DNA of 64,000 nucleotides from positions 558,001 through 622,000 of the forward strand of contig NZ_QXXQ01000001.1 in assembly GCF_003570715.1 (NCBI RefSeq), in the 5' to 3' direction. This DNA is from Gemmobacter lutimaris (GTDB lineage: Bacteria; Pseudomonadota; Alphaproteobacteria; Rhodobacterales; Rhodobacteraceae). Positions 55,560 through 64,000 of the stretch are shown here, in pieces. The notes below the pieces were generated by a model. The model was not told where the DNA came from. It did no database searches and worked only from the letters and a program-made list of their open reading frames with translations. Within the stretch, counting starts at the first letter, position 1, and each line of letters begins with the position of its first letter. Made by a program: the position numbers and the translations under genes.

Positions 55560-57239
55560 TTATTCCTCGGCCAGACGGCTGACGACCACTGTCACCTCGG
55601 GCTTCTTGCCGATCTCCTCGACCGCGACCTGACGAACGATGCGACGGATCGCCTCTTCCGTCTTTTCGTCGTCGCGCATCACCTTGGGCGGCGCAGTTTC
55701 GAGGAACTGGGTCAGTTCCTCTTCCATCGCCTCGGCCAGCGGCTGCCCGCGCTTGCCGGTTTCCGGCAGGCCCATCAACTCCACCCAGGCCTCGCCCAGC
55801 GGCTCGTTCTGTTCGTCCAGAATGACGTTGACCATGGCATGACCGTTCAGCGCCATGCGGATACGATCACGCACCACGCCTGACAGCGCCCCGATCAGGA
55901 CAGAGCCGTCCAGATACAGCCGCCCGGTCTCGATATACTCGGCCACTTCCGGGGTATCGCCCGTCAAGTCCAGCATCATGCCATTGGTGGCAATCTCGCC
56001 CGCAATACCGCGCGCCTCGGCCAGTTTCACATGCTCGCGCAGATGACGGTGTTCACCGTGCATCGGCACCAGCATCTTCGGATGCAGCACCTCGTGCAGC
56101 TTTTCCAGATCGGGGCGGTTGGCATGGCCCGAAACGTGATAGCGCCCGCCGGTGTCATCCACCACATCGACGCCCATTTCAGAGAAGCTGTTCATGATGC
56201 GCAGCACATCACGTTCGTTCCCCGGAATGGTTTTCGATGAGAACAGGAACATGTCGCCGTCTTTCAGTTCCAGCCCCAGATACTTGCCACGCGACAGTTG
56301 CGCAGTTGCCGCCCGCCGCTCGCCCTGACTGCCAGTGACGATCAGCATGAGGTTCTGGCGCGAGACTTCCGTGGCCTGTTCCGACGGGATGATGGTCGGG
56401 AAATCGGTCAGAACGCCGGTTTCCTGCGCCACCTTCACCATGCGCTGCATGGCGCGGCCCAGCAGACAGACAGACCGGCCCGCTGCCCGGCCTGCCTCGG
56501 CGAGCGTTTTCAACCGCGCGACGTTCGATGCGAAGGTCGTCGCAACCACCATGCCGCCCGCATTGGCGATGAGGCCATGAATCGGATCGGCCAGCGTCGC
56601 CTCCGACCGGCCCGGCGCGGGCGAGAAGATGTTGGTGGAATCGCACATCAGCGCCTTGACCGGCGCCTCCTCGGCAATCGCGCGGAAAGCAGCCTCGTCC
56701 CAGCCCTCCCCCACGATGGGGGTCGGGTCCAGTTTGAAGTCGCCCGAATGCACCAGCCGCCCTGCGGGCGTGTCAATGATCAGCGCGGAGCTTTCGGGGA
56801 TCGAATGGGCGATCGGCACGAATTGCACGCGGAACGGCCCGGCCTCGACCACCGCGGGGCGCGGCTCGACCGTGTGGATCACATCCAGCGGATGCCCCTG
56901 TTCCTCGAACTTCAGGCGGCCAATGGCGGCGGTGAAGCGCCGGGCATAGACCCGCTTCTTCAGCTTGGGCCAAAGATGCCCCAGCGCGCCGATGTGATCC
57001 TCATGCGCATGGGTAATGAAGATCGCTTCGATCCGGTCGGCGCGCGCTTCCAGCCAGGCGATATCGGGCATGATCAGATCGACGCCCGGTGTGGTGTCCA
57101 TGTCCGGGAAGGTCACGCCCAGATCGACGACGATCAGCCGCTCACGCCCCTCCGGCCCGTAGCCGTAGACATAGCAGTTCATCCCGATTTCGCCGGCCCC
57201 GCCGAGTGGCAGATAGATCAGGCGGTTCTTCACGCTCAT
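55560..57239 (-). CDS. rnj: Ribonuclease J
   Basis: A 559-residue metallo-beta-lactamase/beta-CASP nuclease for RNA decay and 5' processing. The metal site has FITHAHEDHIGALGHLW and VQFVPIAHSIPESSALII; LVHSGDFKLDPTP, ALMCDSTNIFSPAPGRSE, and TGSQGERRAATAQLSRG are beta-CASP motifs. MLVPMHGEHRHLREHVKLAE precedes the C-terminal domain. The start overlaps coaX in ATGA. The order nuo - birA - coaX - rnj is common in Alphaproteobacteria. Confidence 0.96.
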   Translation of the reverse strand: MSVKNRLIYLPLGGAGEIGMNCYVYGYGPEGRERLIVVDLGVTFPDMDTTPGVDLIMPDIAWLEARADRIEAIFITHAHEDHIGALGHLWPKLKKRVYARRFTAAIGRLKFEEQGHPLDVIHTVEPRPAVVEAGPFRVQFVPIAHSIPESSALIIDTPAGRLVHSGDFKLDPTPIVGEGWDEAAFRAIAEEAPVKALMCDSTNIFSPAPGRSEATLADPIHGLIANAGGMVVATTFASNVARLKTLAEAGRAAGRSVCLLGRAMQRMVKVAQETGVLTDFPTIIPSEQATEVSRQNLMLIVTGSQGERRAATAQLSRGKYLGLELKDGDMFLFSSKTIPGNERDVLRIMNSFSEMGVDVVDDTGGRYHVSGHANRPDLEKLHEVLHPKMLVPMHGEHRHLREHVKLAEARGIAGEIATNGMMLDLTGDTPEVAEYIETGRLYLDGSVLIGALSGVVRDRIRMALNGHAMVNVILDEQNEPLGEAWVELMGLPETGKRGQPLAEAMEEELTQFLETAPPKVMRDDEKTEEAIRRIVRQVAVEEIGKKPEVTVVVSRLAEE

Positions 57240-58015
57240 ACGGTTTCCAGTTCCTTGTTATGGCGATGGATCAGAACGAGCCCGTGCATTGTCAGATCGT
57301 CCTCCACCGAATCGAACAGGTCGGTGCCCTGCTGAAAGAGAGGCGCAAGCCCCCCTGTGGCAATCACTTTCATCGGGCGGTCACGCTCCGCCCGGATCTG
57401 GCGCACGATGCCTTCGGCCAGACCGATATATCCCCAATACACCCCAGACTGCATGCAGGCCACCGTATTCGTGCCGATGGCTGTTGCCGGCTTGGTGACA
57501 TCCACATGCGGCAGGGCCGCGGCGGCCATATGCAGGGCCTCAAGGCTCAGGTTCACGCCCGGCGCGATGACCCCGCCGATATAGGCGCCATCGGTATCCA
57601 CCACATCGAAGGTGGTGGCAGTGCCGAAATCGACCACGATCAGGTTGCCGCCATGCCGGTCAAAGCCCGCCACGGTATTCACCAGCCGGTCCGGCCCGAC
57701 CGTGGTGCCCTGATCCACACGCGGTGCCACCGGCAGCGCGCATTCCGGCTTGCCCACCACCAAGGGGCGGCAATCGAAATAGCGGTTGCACAGCACGCGC
57801 AGGTTGAACACCACGCGCGGCACGGTCGATGAGATGATTGCCTCGTCGATCTGCGCCTCGGTCTTGGTCAGCATCATCAGCGAGGACAGCCAGACGAAAT
57901 ATTCATCCGCTGTGCGCTTGTGGTCGGTGGCGATGCGCCATGTGGCGATGAAATCGCGCCCGTTCCAGATGGAAAAGACCGTGTTGGTATTGCCGCAGTC
58001 GATGGCCAGAAGCAT
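57236..58015 (-). CDS. coaX: Type III pantothenate kinase
   Basis: A 259-residue kinase for the first step of coenzyme A synthesis. LLAIDCGNTNTVFSIWNG carries the phosphate-1 motif, GPDRLVNTVAGFDRHGG and LIVVDFGTATTFDVVDTDG the other nucleotide motifs, and YIGGVIAPGVNLSLEAL is typical. It is not feedback inhibited by CoA in this family. The stop shares four bases with rnj; birA is 12 bases upstream. GGCGCC lies before the ATG, a modest ribosome-binding site. Confidence 0.96.
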   Translation of the reverse strand: MLLAIDCGNTNTVFSIWNGRDFIATWRIATDHKRTADEYFVWLSSLMMLTKTEAQIDEAIISSTVPRVVFNLRVLCNRYFDCRPLVVGKPECALPVAPRVDQGTTVGPDRLVNTVAGFDRHGGNLIVVDFGTATTFDVVDTDGAYIGGVIAPGVNLSLEALHMAAAALPHVDVTKPATAIGTNTVACMQSGVYWGYIGLAEGIVRQIRAERDRPMKVIATGGLAPLFQQGTDLFDSVEDDLTMHGLVLIHRHNKELETV

Positions 58016-58027
58016 GGTTGGCGCCTT

Positions 58028-58792
58028 TCAGAAAAAGACCTCGGCGGCGGGGATCGCCTCCCGCCGTCCGTCGATGTTCAGGACCAGCGCACCGCTGTCG
58101 TCGATTGTCTCGAAAATCCCGTGCCGTTCGGCCGTGCCGGTGCGCGCCCGGATGCGCTCGCCGCGCCGGGCTGCCCGGTCCAGCCAGGCGGCGCGGATGG
58201 GCGCGAAACCTTCGGCCTGAAAGCGGGCTTCCCACACCGCGAAGGCGGCGGCGAGATGGGTCAGAAACCGTTCGGGGGTGATGCGCAGACCGGTTTCGGC
58301 CAGCAGGCTGACCGGCGTCACGGCACCGGGTTCCACCGCCTCGACCGGCGGGGCGCCGATCAGGTTGACGCCGATGCCGATGATCAGATGGCTGACACGC
58401 CCACCTGCCCCGCCGCTTTCCAGCAGGATGCCAGCAAGCTTGCCGCCATTCAGCAGCACGTCATTGGGCCATTTCAGCGCGAAGGCGCCGGGCAGATCGG
58501 TCAGTCCCACACAGGCATCATACAAAGCCAGCGCCGCAATGAAGCTGCGCAGCGCCGCCATCTCGGGAGGTCCCTCGGGGCGCATCACCAGACTGCCGTA
58601 GAAATTGCCGCGCGGGCTGGACCACGGCCGCCCGCGCCGCCCCCGCCCTGCTGTCTGCTCGCCCGCAATGACCCATGCCGGACCTGTCAGGCCCGGCATG
58701 AGGGAAAGCGCATAAGCATTTGTGCTGTCAACCGTATCGAGGGCATGGCGCGCCACGCCCTCGGGCCAGACCGGGTCCGCGTTACCGGACAA
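58028..58792 (-). CDS. birA: Biotin--[acetyl-CoA-carboxylase] ligase, no DNA-binding domain
   Basis: A 254-residue ligase that biotinylates carboxylase carrier proteins. [53 protein letters not shown] and [11 protein letters not shown] are the biotin and ATP motifs. There is no N-terminal helix-turn-helix, so this BirA cannot itself repress biotin genes. The start is TTG at 58792, inside the end of nuoN (11-base overlap) with no clear Shine-Dalgarno, which suits coupling. It could use biotin imported by BioMNY. Confidence 0.94.
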   Translation of the reverse strand: MSGNADPVWPEGVARHALDTVDSTNAYALSLMPGLTGPAWVIAGEQTAGRGRRGRPWSSPRGNFYGSLVMRPEGPPEMAALRSFIAALALYDACVGLTDLPGAFALKWPNDVLLNGGKLAGILLESGGAGGRVSHLIIGIGVNLIGAPPVEAVEPGAVTPVSLLAETGLRITPERFLTHLAAAFAVWEARFQAEGFAPIRAAWLDRAARRGERIRARTGTAERHGIFETIDDSGALVLNIDGRREAIPAAEVFF

Positions 58793-60218
58793 GGGCTTCG
58801 GCCGCCACGGCCGCCGCAGGGTCGATCCCGAACAGGTTGACCGCCCCGACCAGCATGATCAGCGCCGCCGCCACGAAGGCAATCCACTGCGGCGCGCTCA
58901 TCCGGCTTTCAACGGTTTCGCCGTCCTTGCCGAAGAACATGAAGTAGACGATGCGCAGGTAGTAGAAGGCCCCGATGGCCGAAGCCACGGCGCTGGCCAC
59001 CACAAGCCAGGTCAGCCCGGCCGAAAGCGCCGCCTGCCACACCGCGAATTTCGCGAAGAAGCCGACGAAGGGCGGCACGCCCGCAAGGCTGAACATCAGC
59101 GCAAGCACGGCATAGGCTTTCATGGGTTCACGCTTCACGAACATGTTCAGCGCCGCGATATCGGTCACCGGCTTGCCGTCACGTTCCAGCGACAGGATGA
59201 AGGCAAAGGTGCCGATGTTCATGGTGACGTAGATCGCCATGTAGATCAGCATCGCCTGCACCCCGGCCGCCGTGCCCGCCGCGAGTCCGAGCAGCGCATA
59301 GCCCATATGTGCGATCGAGGAATAGGCCATCAGGCGCTTCAGGTCGCGCTGGCCGATAGCCGCGATGGCACCGACGAACATCGACAAGAGCGACATCACC
59401 GCAATGACCTGCTGCCAGTCGCCCGGAATGGCGCCGAAGGCGTCATAGGCCAGACGGGCCAGCAGCGCCATGGCGGCAACCTTCGGCGCGGTGGCGAAGA
59501 AAGCGGTCACCGGGGTCGGGGCGCCTTCATAAACGTCGGGCGTCCACATGTGGAAGGGCGCGGCGGAAACCTTGAAGGCCAGACCCGACAGCATGAAGAC
59601 CAGACCGAACAGCAGGCCCAGCGGGATCTCGCCGCCCAGCGTGGACAGGATGCCCGAGAACAGCGTGGTGCCAGCATAACCATAGGTCAGCGACGCCCCG
59701 TACAGCAGCAAACCCGAGCTCAGCGCGCCGAGGACGAAGTATTTCAGACCCGCCTCTGTCGATTTCGCGCTGTCACGACGCAGGGCCGCGATGACGTAAA
59801 GCGCCAGCGACTGAAGCTCCAGCCCCAGATACAGCGCCATCAGGTCACCCGCCGAAACCATCATCATCATGCCGACCACCGAAAGGGCGACGAGGATCGG
59901 ATATTCGAACCGCGCCAGATCGCGGCGGCTCATGTAATCGAAGCTCATCACCAGAACGGCCGCGGCCGACAGCAGGATGGTGATCTTGGCATACCGCGCG
60001 AAGGGGTCGTCGTTGAACATACCGCCGAAGGCGGTGCGCGCGCCCTCGCCGTTCGCCCCGATCCAGAACGCAAGGACGAGGAAGACCCCCGCCGTCACCC
60101 ATGTGATGAGGCCCGCCGCCTTGTCCTTGGTGGTGTAGACCCCGAACAGAAGCGCCGCCATGGCGTAGATCGAAAGTGCGACCTCGGGCAGGAGGATGTT
60201 GAAATCGGTGCCGGTCAT
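58782..60218 (-). CDS. nuoN: NADH-quinone oxidoreductase subunit N
   Basis: A 478-residue antiporter-like membrane subunit of complex I, with about 14 hydrophobic segments. [18 protein letters not shown]-like [20 protein letters not shown], the conserved Glu in [40 protein letters not shown] and [20 protein letters not shown] with a proton-path lysine are typical. ATG 60218 is chosen since [12 protein letters not shown] is the family start. It overlaps birA by 11 bases and is 10 bases from nuoM. Confidence 0.96.
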   Translation of the reverse strand: MTGTDFNILLPEVALSIYAMAALLFGVYTTKDKAAGLITWVTAGVFLVLAFWIGANGEGARTAFGGMFNDDPFARYAKITILLSAAAVLVMSFDYMSRRDLARFEYPILVALSVVGMMMMVSAGDLMALYLGLELQSLALYVIAALRRDSAKSTEAGLKYFVLGALSSGLLLYGASLTYGYAGTTLFSGILSTLGGEIPLGLLFGLVFMLSGLAFKVSAAPFHMWTPDVYEGAPTPVTAFFATAPKVAAMALLARLAYDAFGAIPGDWQQVIAVMSLLSMFVGAIAAIGQRDLKRLMAYSSIAHMGYALLGLAAGTAAGVQAMLIYMAIYVTMNIGTFAFILSLERDGKPVTDIAALNMFVKREPMKAYAVLALMFSLAGVPPFVGFFAKFAVWQAALSAGLTWLVVASAVASAIGAFYYLRIVYFMFFGKDGETVESRMSAPQWIAFVAAALIMLVGAVNLFGIDPAAAVAAEALVR

Positions 60219-60228
60219 GGGCGGGCCC

Positions 60229-61770
60229 TCAGTGCGAAGCCGCTTCCGCCACGTCGGCAGACGCAGGCAGGGCGGCATGGTAGTCGGAAACCAGCGTCTC
60301 GACCGAGGGACCGATGATGTCGGTCACCAGCGACGGATAGACGCCGAGGAGAAGGGTCATCACCACCAGCGGCGCGAAGATCGCGCGCTCGCGGCCATTC
60401 ATGTCGGTGATCGACTTCAGCGCTTCCTTGATAAGGTCGCCGAACACGACCCGACGGTAAAGGTAAAGCGCATAGGCCGCCGAGAAGATCACGCCCGAGG
60501 TAGCCACTGCGGCAACCCAGGTATTGACCTGGAAGATGCCCATCAGCGTCAGGAACTCGCCGATGAACCCGCTGGTGCCGGGAAGGCCCACGTTGGCCAT
60601 GGTGAAGAACATGAAGATCAGCGCATAGGCCGGCATACGGATCACAAGGCCGCCATAGGCGTCGATCTCGCGGGTATGCATGCGGTCATAGATCACGCCG
60701 ACACACAGGAACAGCGCGCCCGAGATGAAGCCGTGCGACAGCATCTGGAAGATGGCGCCGTCGATCCCCTGCTGGTTGGCCGCGAAGATGCCCATGGTGA
60801 CGTAACCCATGTGCGCGACCGAGGAATAGGCGATCAGCTTCTTCATGTCGTTCTGCGCCAGCGCCACCAGCGAGGTATAGACGATGGCGATGGCCGACAT
60901 CCACAGCACCATGTCCGACATCACGTCAGCGCCCACCGGGAACATCGGCAGCGAGAAGCGCAGGAAACCATAACCGCCCATCTTCAGCAGGATCGCCGCC
61001 AGAACCACCGACCCGGCGGTCGGCGCCTGAACGTGGGCATCGGGCAGCCAAGTATGCACCGGCCACATCGGCATCTTCACCGCGAAGCTGGCGAAGAAGG
61101 CAAGGAACAGCAGCGTCTGCATACCGCCCACGACGTGAATGCCCGCGATGTTCAGCGTGTCCGAGGCGAAAGTGTGGTTCAGCAGTTGCACGATGTCGGT
61201 GGTGCCCGCATCGACATACATCGCTACCATCGCCACCAGCATCAGCACCGAGCCGAGGAAGGTATAGAGGAAGAACTTGAACGCCGCATAAATACGGTCC
61301 TTTCCGCCCCAGATACCGATGATCAGGAACATCGGGATCAGGCCCGCCTCGAAGAACAGGTAGAACAGCACCAGATCCAGCGCGCAGAACACGCCGAGCA
61401 TCAGCGTCTCCAGCAGCAGGAAGGCGATCATGTATTCCTTCGTGCGGTTCTCCACCGTCCAGCAGGCCGCGATGGTCAGCGGCATGAGGAAGGTGGTCAG
61501 CATGACGAACAGCACCGAGATGCCATCGACGCCCATCTTGTATTTCAGGCCGAGGATCCAGTCGTATTCCTCGACGAATTGCATGCCGGTATTCGCCGGA
61601 TCGAAACCCGACAGGATGGTCAGCGACACGAGGAAGGTTGCGGTCGTCGCCAGCAGTGCCACCCATTTGGCATTGCGCTGCGCGGCGGCATCATTCCCGC
61701 GCAGGAACAGCGCCAGGATGGCAGCCGCTACAGCCGGAATGAAGGTGATGATGGAAAGGACGTTTTCCAT
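60229..61770 (-). CDS. nuoM: NADH-quinone oxidoreductase subunit M
   Basis: A 513-residue antiporter-like subunit of complex I. The conserved Glu is in [37 protein letters not shown] follows, and [21 protein letters not shown] and [19 protein letters not shown] carry the proton-path Lys and His. It has normal length. The start overlaps the nuoL stop by one base (TAATG). Confidence 0.97.
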   Translation of the reverse strand: MENVLSIITFIPAVAAAILALFLRGNDAAAQRNAKWVALLATTATFLVSLTILSGFDPANTGMQFVEEYDWILGLKYKMGVDGISVLFVMLTTFLMPLTIAACWTVENRTKEYMIAFLLLETLMLGVFCALDLVLFYLFFEAGLIPMFLIIGIWGGKDRIYAAFKFFLYTFLGSVLMLVAMVAMYVDAGTTDIVQLLNHTFASDTLNIAGIHVVGGMQTLLFLAFFASFAVKMPMWPVHTWLPDAHVQAPTAGSVVLAAILLKMGGYGFLRFSLPMFPVGADVMSDMVLWMSAIAIVYTSLVALAQNDMKKLIAYSSVAHMGYVTMGIFAANQQGIDGAIFQMLSHGFISGALFLCVGVIYDRMHTREIDAYGGLVIRMPAYALIFMFFTMANVGLPGTSGFIGEFLTLMGIFQVNTWVAAVATSGVIFSAAYALYLYRRVVFGDLIKEALKSITDMNGRERAIFAPLVVMTLLLGVYPSLVTDIIGPSVETLVSDYHAALPASADVAEAASH

Positions 61771-63899
61771 TAGTGCGCGCCCCCCGAGAGCGACATCCAG
61801 GTGATCAGGGCAGCGATGCCCAGCACCATGGCGAATGCGTAGTGGAAGATATAGCCGGATTGCATCCGGTTAACGACGCGGGTGAGCATCGGGATGAAGC
61901 CCATGGCCACGCCGTTGATCGTGCCGTCAATCACCGCACCGTCGCCCTTCTTCCACAGGAAGTTGCCAAGCCAGCGGGCGGGAGCCACGAAGATCGCGGC
62001 GTAAAGCTCGTCGAAATACCACTTGTTCAGCAGGAATTCGTAAAGCGGGCGCTGCGCCGTCGCCAGACGCCGCGGCAGGTCGGGCCGCCGGATGTAGAAG
62101 ACCCAAGCGACGAAGAAGCCAAGCAGCATGGCGATGAAGGGCGAAACCTTCACCCAGGTCGGCGCCTGGTGCGCCTCATGGATGACATGGTTGTCCGCGC
62201 CAAGGAAGATCGCGCCTTTCGGAGCAACGGCCGCAGCGGCATGTCCGTCAGTCGCATGGCCCTCGGTCGCGGCTGCATGGCTTTCGGTCGCGGCGGCGTG
62301 GTCGCCCTCGCCTTCCGTGGTGGCATGGTCACCCTCGGCAGCCGCGTGCTCCATCGCCGGCTCCATGCCGAACCAGGACCGCATCTTGGCCTCGTCACCG
62401 AAGAAGCTGTTATACCAGATCATCCCCGAGAAAGCCGCCCCGAGCGCCAGAACGCCCAGCGGGACCAGCATGACCATCGGGCTTTCATGCGGCTCGTGGT
62501 GGTGGTCGTCATGGCCGTGGCCGTGACCATGCGCGCGGCTTTCGCCATAGAAGGTCAGGAACATCAGCCGCCAGGAATAGAACGAGGTAAAGCAGGCCGC
62601 GATCACCAGCATCCAGAAGGCATATTGGCTGCCGACCCAGGCGCTTTCGATCACCGCGTCTTTCGACAGGAAGCCAGCGAAGCCGATATGGGTCAGCGGG
62701 ATGCCGACGCCAGTGATGGCCAGCGTGCCGATCATCATGGCCCAGAAGGTCAGCGGGATCTTTTTCCGCAGGCCACCGTAGTTGCGCATGTCCTGCTCAT
62801 GGTGGGTCGCGTGGATCACCGAACCGGCACCAAGGAACAGCATGGCCTTGAAGAAGGCATGCGTGAACAGGTGGAACATCGCCACGGAATAGACGCCGAC
62901 ACCGGCGGCCACGAACATGTAGCCAAGCTGCGACATGGTGGAATAGGCGATGACGCGCTTGATGTCATTCTGCACCAGACCGATGGTCGCAGCGACGAAA
63001 GCGGTGGTCGCCCCCAGCACGGTGATGAAGGCCAGCGCGCTCGGCGCGTATTCGTAAAGCGGCGACATGCGGCAGACGAGGAACACCCCCGCCGTCACCA
63101 TGGTCGCGGCGTGGATCAGCGCCGACACCGGGGTCGGGCCTTCCATCGCGTCGGGCAGCCAGGTGTGCAGACCCAGTTGCGCCGATTTGCCCATGGCGCC
63201 GATGAACAGCAGCACGCCGATCAGGTTGGCGGCATTCCATTCGGTCCAGAGGAAGCTGATGCTGGTATCGGCCAGACCCGGCGCCGCAGCGAACACATCG
63301 TCGAAACGGATCGAGTCGGTCAGGAAGAACAGCGCGAAGATGCCGAGGGCAAAGCCGAAGTCGCCGACGCGGTTCACGATGAACGCCTTCATCGCCGCCG
63401 CATTGGCCGAAGGCTTGCGGTAGTAGAAGCCGATCAGCAGGTAAGACGCCACACCCACGCCTTCCCAGCCGAAGAACATCTGGACGAGGTTGTCACTGGT
63501 CACCAGCGTCAGCATGGCGAAGGTGAAGAACGACAGATAGGCGAAGAAGCGCGCCTTGTAATGCTCGCCCTCCTTCCAGTTGTCGTCATGCGCCATATAG
63601 CCGAAGGAATAAAGGTGCACGAGCGCCGAGACCGAGTTCACCACAACCAGCATGATGGCGGTCAGCCGGTCCACCCGGATCGCCCATTCCGTCGCCAGCG
63701 AGCCACTTTCGATCCAGCGCATCAGCACGATGTGCTGCGTCTCGCCGTCATGCCCGAGGAAGATGATCCAGGACAGCAGCGCCGCAAGGAACACCAGCGA
63801 AGTGGTGATGACCTGCCCGGCCGTCTCGCCAATGAATCGCCAGCCGAAGCCGCAGATCAGGGCCCCGACAAGGGGCGCGAGGAGAATGATCGTGGCCAT
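61770..63899 (-). CDS. nuoL: NADH-quinone oxidoreductase subunit L, with His/Ala-rich inserts
   Basis: The 709-residue antiporter-like subunit [59 protein letters not shown] and [20 protein letters not shown] are core motifs, and the C-terminal part includes the lateral helix region ([20 protein letters not shown]). Two unusual segments lie in a loop: a His-rich stretch at about residue 455-475 ([16 protein letters not shown]) and an Ala/Glu/His stretch at about 515-560. They make it roughly 100 residues longer than E. coli NuoL. nuoK lies four bases upstream. Confidence 0.97.
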   Translation of the reverse strand: MATIILLAPLVGALICGFGWRFIGETAGQVITTSLVFLAALLSWIIFLGHDGETQHIVLMRWIESGSLATEWAIRVDRLTAIMLVVVNSVSALVHLYSFGYMAHDDNWKEGEHYKARFFAYLSFFTFAMLTLVTSDNLVQMFFGWEGVGVASYLLIGFYYRKPSANAAAMKAFIVNRVGDFGFALGIFALFFLTDSIRFDDVFAAAPGLADTSISFLWTEWNAANLIGVLLFIGAMGKSAQLGLHTWLPDAMEGPTPVSALIHAATMVTAGVFLVCRMSPLYEYAPSALAFITVLGATTAFVAATIGLVQNDIKRVIAYSTMSQLGYMFVAAGVGVYSVAMFHLFTHAFFKAMLFLGAGSVIHATHHEQDMRNYGGLRKKIPLTFWAMMIGTLAITGVGIPLTHIGFAGFLSKDAVIESAWVGSQYAFWMLVIAACFTSFYSWRLMFLTFYGESRAHGHGHGHDDHHHEPHESPMVMLVPLGVLALGAAFSGMIWYNSFFGDEAKMRSWFGMEPAMEHAAAEGDHATTEGEGDHAAATESHAAATEGHATDGHAAAAVAPKGAIFLGADNHVIHEAHQAPTWVKVSPFIAMLLGFFVAWVFYIRRPDLPRRLATAQRPLYEFLLNKWYFDELYAAIFVAPARWLGNFLWKKGDGAVIDGTINGVAMGFIPMLTRVVNRMQSGYIFHYAFAMVLGIAALITWMSLSGGAH

Positions 63900-63903
63900 T
63901 CGT

Positions 63904-64000
63904 TCAGCCTTTCATCACGTTGGCGTCTTCGACGTCGATGGTGCCGCGGGTGCGGAAGAAGCTCACCAGGATCGCAAGGCCGATGGCCGCCTCGGCGGCG
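63904..64000 (-). CDS. nuoK: NADH-quinone oxidoreductase subunit K (C-terminal 31 residues only)
   Basis: The minus-strand frame at the window edge encodes [20 protein letters not shown] followed by [11 protein letters not shown] and a stop, which matches the conserved C-terminus of NuoK including the invariant membrane Glu in AAEAAIGL. The rest of the gene is beyond the window. It is four bases upstream of the nuoL start, in the nuo operon. Confidence 0.93.
   Translation of the reverse strand, partial: AAEAAIGLAILVSFFRTRGTIDVEDANVMKG

Noticed and set aside
58722-61773. Long plus-strand frames opposite nuoN and nuoM
   Set aside because: They are rich in His, Arg and Gln as expected from reversed membrane-protein codons; the nuo genes are certain.

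Overview
The window is ordinary, gene-dense chromosomal DNA from a high-GC alphaproteobacterium, most likely a Rhodobacterales (Rhodobacteraceae/Paracoccaceae) species. Pointers are the choline transporter genes choW-choV, the ECF biotin transporter bioMNY, a two-domain cold-shock protein overlapping a DUF192 gene, the surE-pcm-nlpD and tatABC-DUF815 sets, and the end of the nuo operon running into birA, coaX and RNase J. About 70 protein genes and two tRNA genes are visible. I see no transposase, integrase, phage gene, CRISPR array, rRNA or clear pseudogene. No gap between genes exceeds 300 bases.

Layout. 1-2.2 kb: the end of a choline ABC transporter operon (choW partial, choV) meets a small secreted protein. 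2.2-6.7 kb: topA and dprA on the minus strand with a secreted-protein gene between them on the other strand. 6.8-10.2 kb: a GlxA-type regulator, an FGE-fold protein and gabT. 10.4-15.0 kb: bioMNY faces a minus-strand aroQ / acyl-CoA ligase / thiolase operon. 15.2-19.5 kb: asparaginase, the periplasmic methionine sulfoxide reductase pair msrPQ, and divergent metF/metR. 19.6-23.2 kb: an RTX-type secreted protein, ppk2, an inositol phosphatase and a rhomboid protease. 23.5-26.3 kb: a cold-shock cluster with two small downstream proteins, tRNA-Pro, DUF192, a double cold-shock protein and pdxH. 26.5-32.7 kb: fabI, gpt, an aminotransferase, a PpiD-like chaperone and trpE.

32.7-38.6 kb: tRNA-Thr, then a complete urease operon ureD-A-J-B-C-E-F-G. 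38.7-44.1 kb: surE-pcm-nlpD converging on tatABC-DUF815. 44.3-50.4 kb: a mixed stretch with an ABM-like protein, a WYL regulator, an ABC ATPase without permease genes, an atypical SDR, a Hint-domain protein and two secreted proteins. 50.5-55.5 kb: prfC, a cysteine-motif protein, a glycosyltransferase and a DEAD-box helicase. 55.6-64 kb, minus strand: nuoK (partial), nuoL, nuoM, nuoN, birA, coaX, rnj, nearly all overlapping or abutting.

The less ordinary points are: bioMNY next to an acyl-CoA ligase and a thiolase that lacks its second catalytic cysteine; an SDR without the YxxxK pair beside a Hint protein whose first cysteine is serine; an FGE-fold protein without the expected C-terminal cysteine; a 111-bp repeat found twice with two partial relatives; a hairpin that could hide the ribosome-binding site of msrP; a perfect 14-bp palindrome before gabT; and a 57-residue protein gene that is easy to miss. 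No wholly new multi-gene system is evident. All calls come from reading sequence, without database searches.
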